The notes below the pieces were generated by a model. It was not told the origin of the DNA, made no database searches, and worked only from the letters and a program-made list of their open reading frames with translations. From contig JAGWVA010000034.1 of the NCBI GenBank assembly GCA_028875855.1, forward strand, positions 1-43,270: a DNA stretch of 43,270 nt. Reading direction: 5' to 3'. Made by a program: the position numbers and the translations under genes. This document shows positions 41,901 through 43,270 of the stretch, piece by piece; the first letter of the stretch is position 1; every line of letters starts with the position of its first letter. The DNA comes from Paracoccaceae bacterium. Its GTDB lineage: Bacteria > Pseudomonadota > Alphaproteobacteria > Rhodobacterales > Rhodobacteraceae.

Positions 41901-42263
41901 AGCGCGGTTGGCGCCGATCAGTTCGACGCCGAACTTTTCCAGCACGCCCATGTCGGCCAGTGCGAGCGAGGTGTTGAGGCCCGTCTGCCCGCCCATCGTG
42001 GGCAGGAGCGCATCAGGGCGTTCGGTCTCGATGATCCTTGCGACGACCTCGGGGGTGATCGGCTCGATATAGGTCGCGTCGGCCAGCCCCGGGTCGGTCA
42101 TGATCGTGGCGGGGTTAGAGTTCACCAGGATGACCCGGTAGCCCTCTTCGCGCAGCGCCTTGCAGGCCTGTGCGCCGGAATAGTCGAACTCGCAGGCCTG
42201 CCCGATGACGATGGGTCCGGCTCCGATGATCATGATCGACTTGATATCGGTTCTCTTCGGCAT
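38931..42263 (-). CDS. carB: Carbamoyl-phosphate synthase large subunit
   Basis: The full-length 1110-residue enzyme begins [20 protein letters not shown]. The first ATP-grasp half carries '[20 protein letters not shown]' and '[20 protein letters not shown]'. The second half carries '[20 protein letters not shown]', '[16 protein letters not shown]' and '[20 protein letters not shown]'. The C-terminal MGS-like allosteric domain ends '[12 protein letters not shown]'. It makes carbamoyl phosphate from bicarbonate, two ATP and ammonia channelled from CarA, for arginine and pyrimidine synthesis. carA is not adjacent in this window. A plausible sigma70 promoter lies at 42293-42320. Confidence 0.98.
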   Translation of the reverse strand: MPKRTDIKSIMIIGAGPIVIGQACEFDYSGAQACKALREEGYRVILVNSNPATIMTDPGLADATYIEPITPEVVARIIETERPDALLPTMGGQTGLNTSLALADMGVLEKFGVELIGANRAAIEMAEDRKLFREAMDRIGLENPKATIVAAPKKANGKYDINAGVAEAMAALDDIGLPAIIRPAFTLGGTGGGVAYNRDDYERIVRSGLDASPVAQVLVDESLLGWKEYEMEVVRDRADNAIIVCSIENVDPMGVHTGDSITVAPALTLTDKEYQIMRNGSIAVLREIGVETGGSNVQWAINPKDGRMVVIEMNPRVSRSSALASKATGFPIAKIAAKLAVGYTLDELDNDITKVTPASFEPTIDYVVTKIPRFAFEKFPGSKPELTTAMKSVGEAMAIGRTIHESLQKALASLETGLTGFDEIAIEGAPDKAAVIKAISSQTPDRLRLIAQAMRHGLSDDEIQQATAFDPWFLSRVREIVAMEDAIRKDGLPVTEEGLRQIKMMGFTDARLAKLTGRDEGQVRRARQRLGVKAVFKRIDTCGAEFEAQTPYMYSTYEAPAMGDVECEARPSDRKKVVILGGGPNRIGQGIEFDYCCCHACFALTDAGYETIMVNCNPETVSTDYDTSDRLYFEPLTLEHVLEILRVEQENGTLHGVIVQFGGQTPLKLANALYEEGIPILGTSPDAIDLAEDRERFQKLLNTLGLNQPKNGIASSPEQAFAVAKDVGYPLVIRPSYVLGGRAMEIIRDDAQLERYIREAVQVSGKNPVLLDSYLTNAIEVDVDALCDGTDVHVAGIMEHIEEAGVHSGDSACCLPPHSLSDDIVAELKRQTVLMAKGLNVVGLMNVQFAVKDGTIYVLEVNPRASRTVPFVAKATDSAIASIAARVMAGEKLSAFPQRAAYPEGVGPDTALPLADPLTLADPKTPWFSVKEAVMPFARFPGVDTLLGPEMRSTGEVMGWDRSFALAFLKAQQGAGTHLPDAGRVFVSIQDSDKTPVMAESVRQLTNLGFEIVATRGTASFLSEAGVTCDLVNKVYEGRPNIVDMLKNGDVALVFNTTEGTQSIADSRAIRAVALYDKIPYYTTAAGSMAAVQAIRARREGDIRVRTLQG

Positions 42264-42292
42264 GCCGGCCCCCTGTGCGCAAATCGTCCGGG

Positions 42293-42320
42293 GTTATAGT
42301 CAGACCGGGGCGCGGCGCAA
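42293..42320 (-). promoter_or_regulatory. Candidate sigma70-type promoter of carB
   Basis: On the minus strand TTGCGC (42320-42315) and TATAAC (42298-42293) are separated by 16 bp and lie about 30 bp before the carB ATG. The match is moderate and is not supported by experiment. Confidence 0.4.
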
Positions 42321-42383
42321 CCCCTGATCGGCGCGCATGGGGGCCCTCCGCCGCACGGGACGAAGGGAAGCCCGGTCGGAAGC

Positions 42384-43270
42384 TTATTCCGCCGCCCGGG
42401 ACGCCATCTGGATCTCCGGCGGATAGAGGTAGGTCCGCGTGAGCGGCACCGCCTCTTGCCGGCGCGCAAGCTGCACCTGGAAGACACATTGGCCGTAATG
42501 GCGAAAGCTCATCTCGGAGGCGATCAGGTAATAGCGCCACATCCGGCAGAACCGCTCGTCGTAAAGCGCCTTCGCCTTGTCCTGCTTCGCGACGAAACGG
42601 TCATGCCAGTGCCGCAGGGTGTAGGCGTAATGCATCCGCCACACCTCGATGTCGGTGGACCATAGCGCGTTCTTCTCGACCGCGGACATCATCTCCGAGA
42701 GCGCGGGCACATAGCCGCCGGGGAAGATGTATTTCAGGATCCACGGGCTGGTCGAGCCGGGCGGGGTCACCCGGCCGATCGTGTGGATCAGCGCGACCCC
42801 ATCGGGCGCAAGCCGGTCATGCACGGCGCTGAAATATTCGCGGTAATGCGGCACGCCCACATGTTCGAACATGCCCACCGAGACGACCCTGTCGAAGGTC
42901 TCGGTCACTGTGCGGTAGTCGCACAGCCGGAACTCCACCCGATCCGACAGGCCCGCCTCCTTCGCGCGGCGCGTGGCGACCTTGTGCTGTTCCTCGGAGA
43001 GCGTCACACCCACGACCCGCGCCCCGTAGTCGCGCGCCAGCGTCAGCCCGAGCCCGCCCCAGCCGCAGCCGATGTCGAGCACCGTCATCCCCGGCTCCAG
43101 CAGAAGCTTGTTGGCGATGTGGGCCTTTTTCGCCCGCTGCGCCTCTTCCAGCGTCATCGACGGGTCGGCGAAATAGGCGCAGGAATACTGGCGGTCCTCG
43201 TCCAGAAACAGGTCGTAGAGTTCGCCCGACAGATCGTAGTGATGCGCCACGTTCCTGCGCGCGCGGCTCA
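42384..43270 (-). CDS. cfa: Cyclopropane-fatty-acyl-phospholipid synthase-family methyltransferase, C-terminal part
   Basis: The frame is open through the right edge of the window ('SRARRNVAHHYDLS'), so about 100 N-terminal residues are missing; the ATG-like codon near 43250 is internal. Visible family motifs are 'QYSCAYF' (active-site Cys region), the SAM motif 'VLDIGCGWGGLGLTLARDYG', 'VGVTLSEEQ', 'VVSVGMFEHVG' with the Glu-His pair, 'YIFPGGYVP', 'WRMHYAYTLRHWHDRF' and 'MWRYYLIASEMSFRHYGQCV'. The family adds a methylene bridge across a double bond of membrane lipid acyl chains using S-adenosylmethionine. Some alphaproteobacterial members act on other lipids, so the exact product is less certain. 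Confidence 0.92.
   Translation of the reverse strand, partial: SRARRNVAHHYDLSGELYDLFLDEDRQYSCAYFADPSMTLEEAQRAKKAHIANKLLLEPGMTVLDIGCGWGGLGLTLARDYGARVVGVTLSEEQHKVATRRAKEAGLSDRVEFRLCDYRTVTETFDRVVSVGMFEHVGVPHYREYFSAVHDRLAPDGVALIHTIGRVTPPGSTSPWILKYIFPGGYVPALSEMMSAVEKNALWSTDIEVWRMHYAYTLRHWHDRFVAKQDKAKALYDERFCRMWRYYLIASEMSFRHYGQCVFQVQLARRQEAVPLTRTYLYPPEIQMASRAAE

Noticed and set aside
40299-42299. Plus-strand open frame of about 666 codons opposite carB
   Set aside because: Shadow of the carB coding strand; carB is complete and unmistakable.
1-43270. CRISPR arrays, rRNA genes, complete insertion sequences or riboswitches
   Set aside because: No regularly spaced repeats, rRNA motifs or transposase motifs were seen. 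The only repeat family noted is the short palindrome at two sites.

Overview
The window is GC-rich chromosomal DNA with densely packed genes, ATGA-type stop/start overlaps and gene families typical of the Rhodobacterales (Paracoccaceae, Alphaproteobacteria). The indicators are a Rhodobacter-type XdhA/XdhB/XdhC xanthine dehydrogenase, a type I sulfide:quinone oxidoreductase, a DMGDH-like four-domain flavoprotein, a DmdA-like GcvT protein, a LuxR/LuxI pair and a 'CCCCCGGGATATTTG' dispersed repeat. The genus cannot be fixed from the sequence alone.

Left edge (1-640): the N-terminal part of a P4-type tyrosine integrase runs off the window. Next to it are a 10-bp direct repeat, a short block that looks like the 3' end of a tRNA-Ala or tmRNA gene (ending GGCTCCACCA), and a strong hairpin terminator. 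This looks like the edge of an integrated element. 649-3754 holds a 3-hydroxyisobutyrate-dehydrogenase-type reductase divergent from an SDR and a DmdA-like tetrahydrofolate methyltransferase-family gene. 3823-6721 holds a DsbG-like periplasmic thiol protein, a DCC-family protein, and a tight uppP-dedA pair that fits undecaprenyl-phosphate recycling.

6907-14428 is a catabolic locus. A LysR regulator with two successive HTH domains is split by a frameshift and translationally coupled to a 6PGDH-like oxidoreductase. Divergent from them are GalB-type 4-oxalomesaconate hydratase, a VOC-type extradiol dioxygenase, a GalC/LigK-type aldolase, a GalD-type tautomerase and an acyl-CoA ligase. Together these look like the lower gallate/protocatechuate 4,5-cleavage pathway (4-oxalomesaconate to pyruvate + oxaloacetate). 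No LigAB/GalA-type ring-cleavage enzyme is present in the window; a type I VOC enzyme sits in its place. 14558-19855 carries an MgtC/DUF4010 membrane protein, the DMGDH-like enzyme and sulfide:quinone oxidoreductase.

20025-29361 is one long leftward operon: xdhA-xdhB-xdhC, then ATPase, two permeases and a BMP-type binding protein. It couples purine oxidation to nucleoside/purine-type uptake. The xdhA reading frame contains an in-frame copy of the dispersed repeat. 29580-36726 has a CtaG-like assembly protein, a NitT/TauT-type ABC importer, a second homologous binding protein and a TctE/TctD-like two-component system. Upstream of the importer, CTGAAAG repeats with an 11-bp period resemble an OmpR-family operator. 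37037-38826 is a luxR-luxI quorum-sensing unit with a perfect dyad between the two genes and a small gene after luxI. The right end holds carB and the C-terminal part of a cyclopropane-fatty-acid synthase-type methyltransferase.
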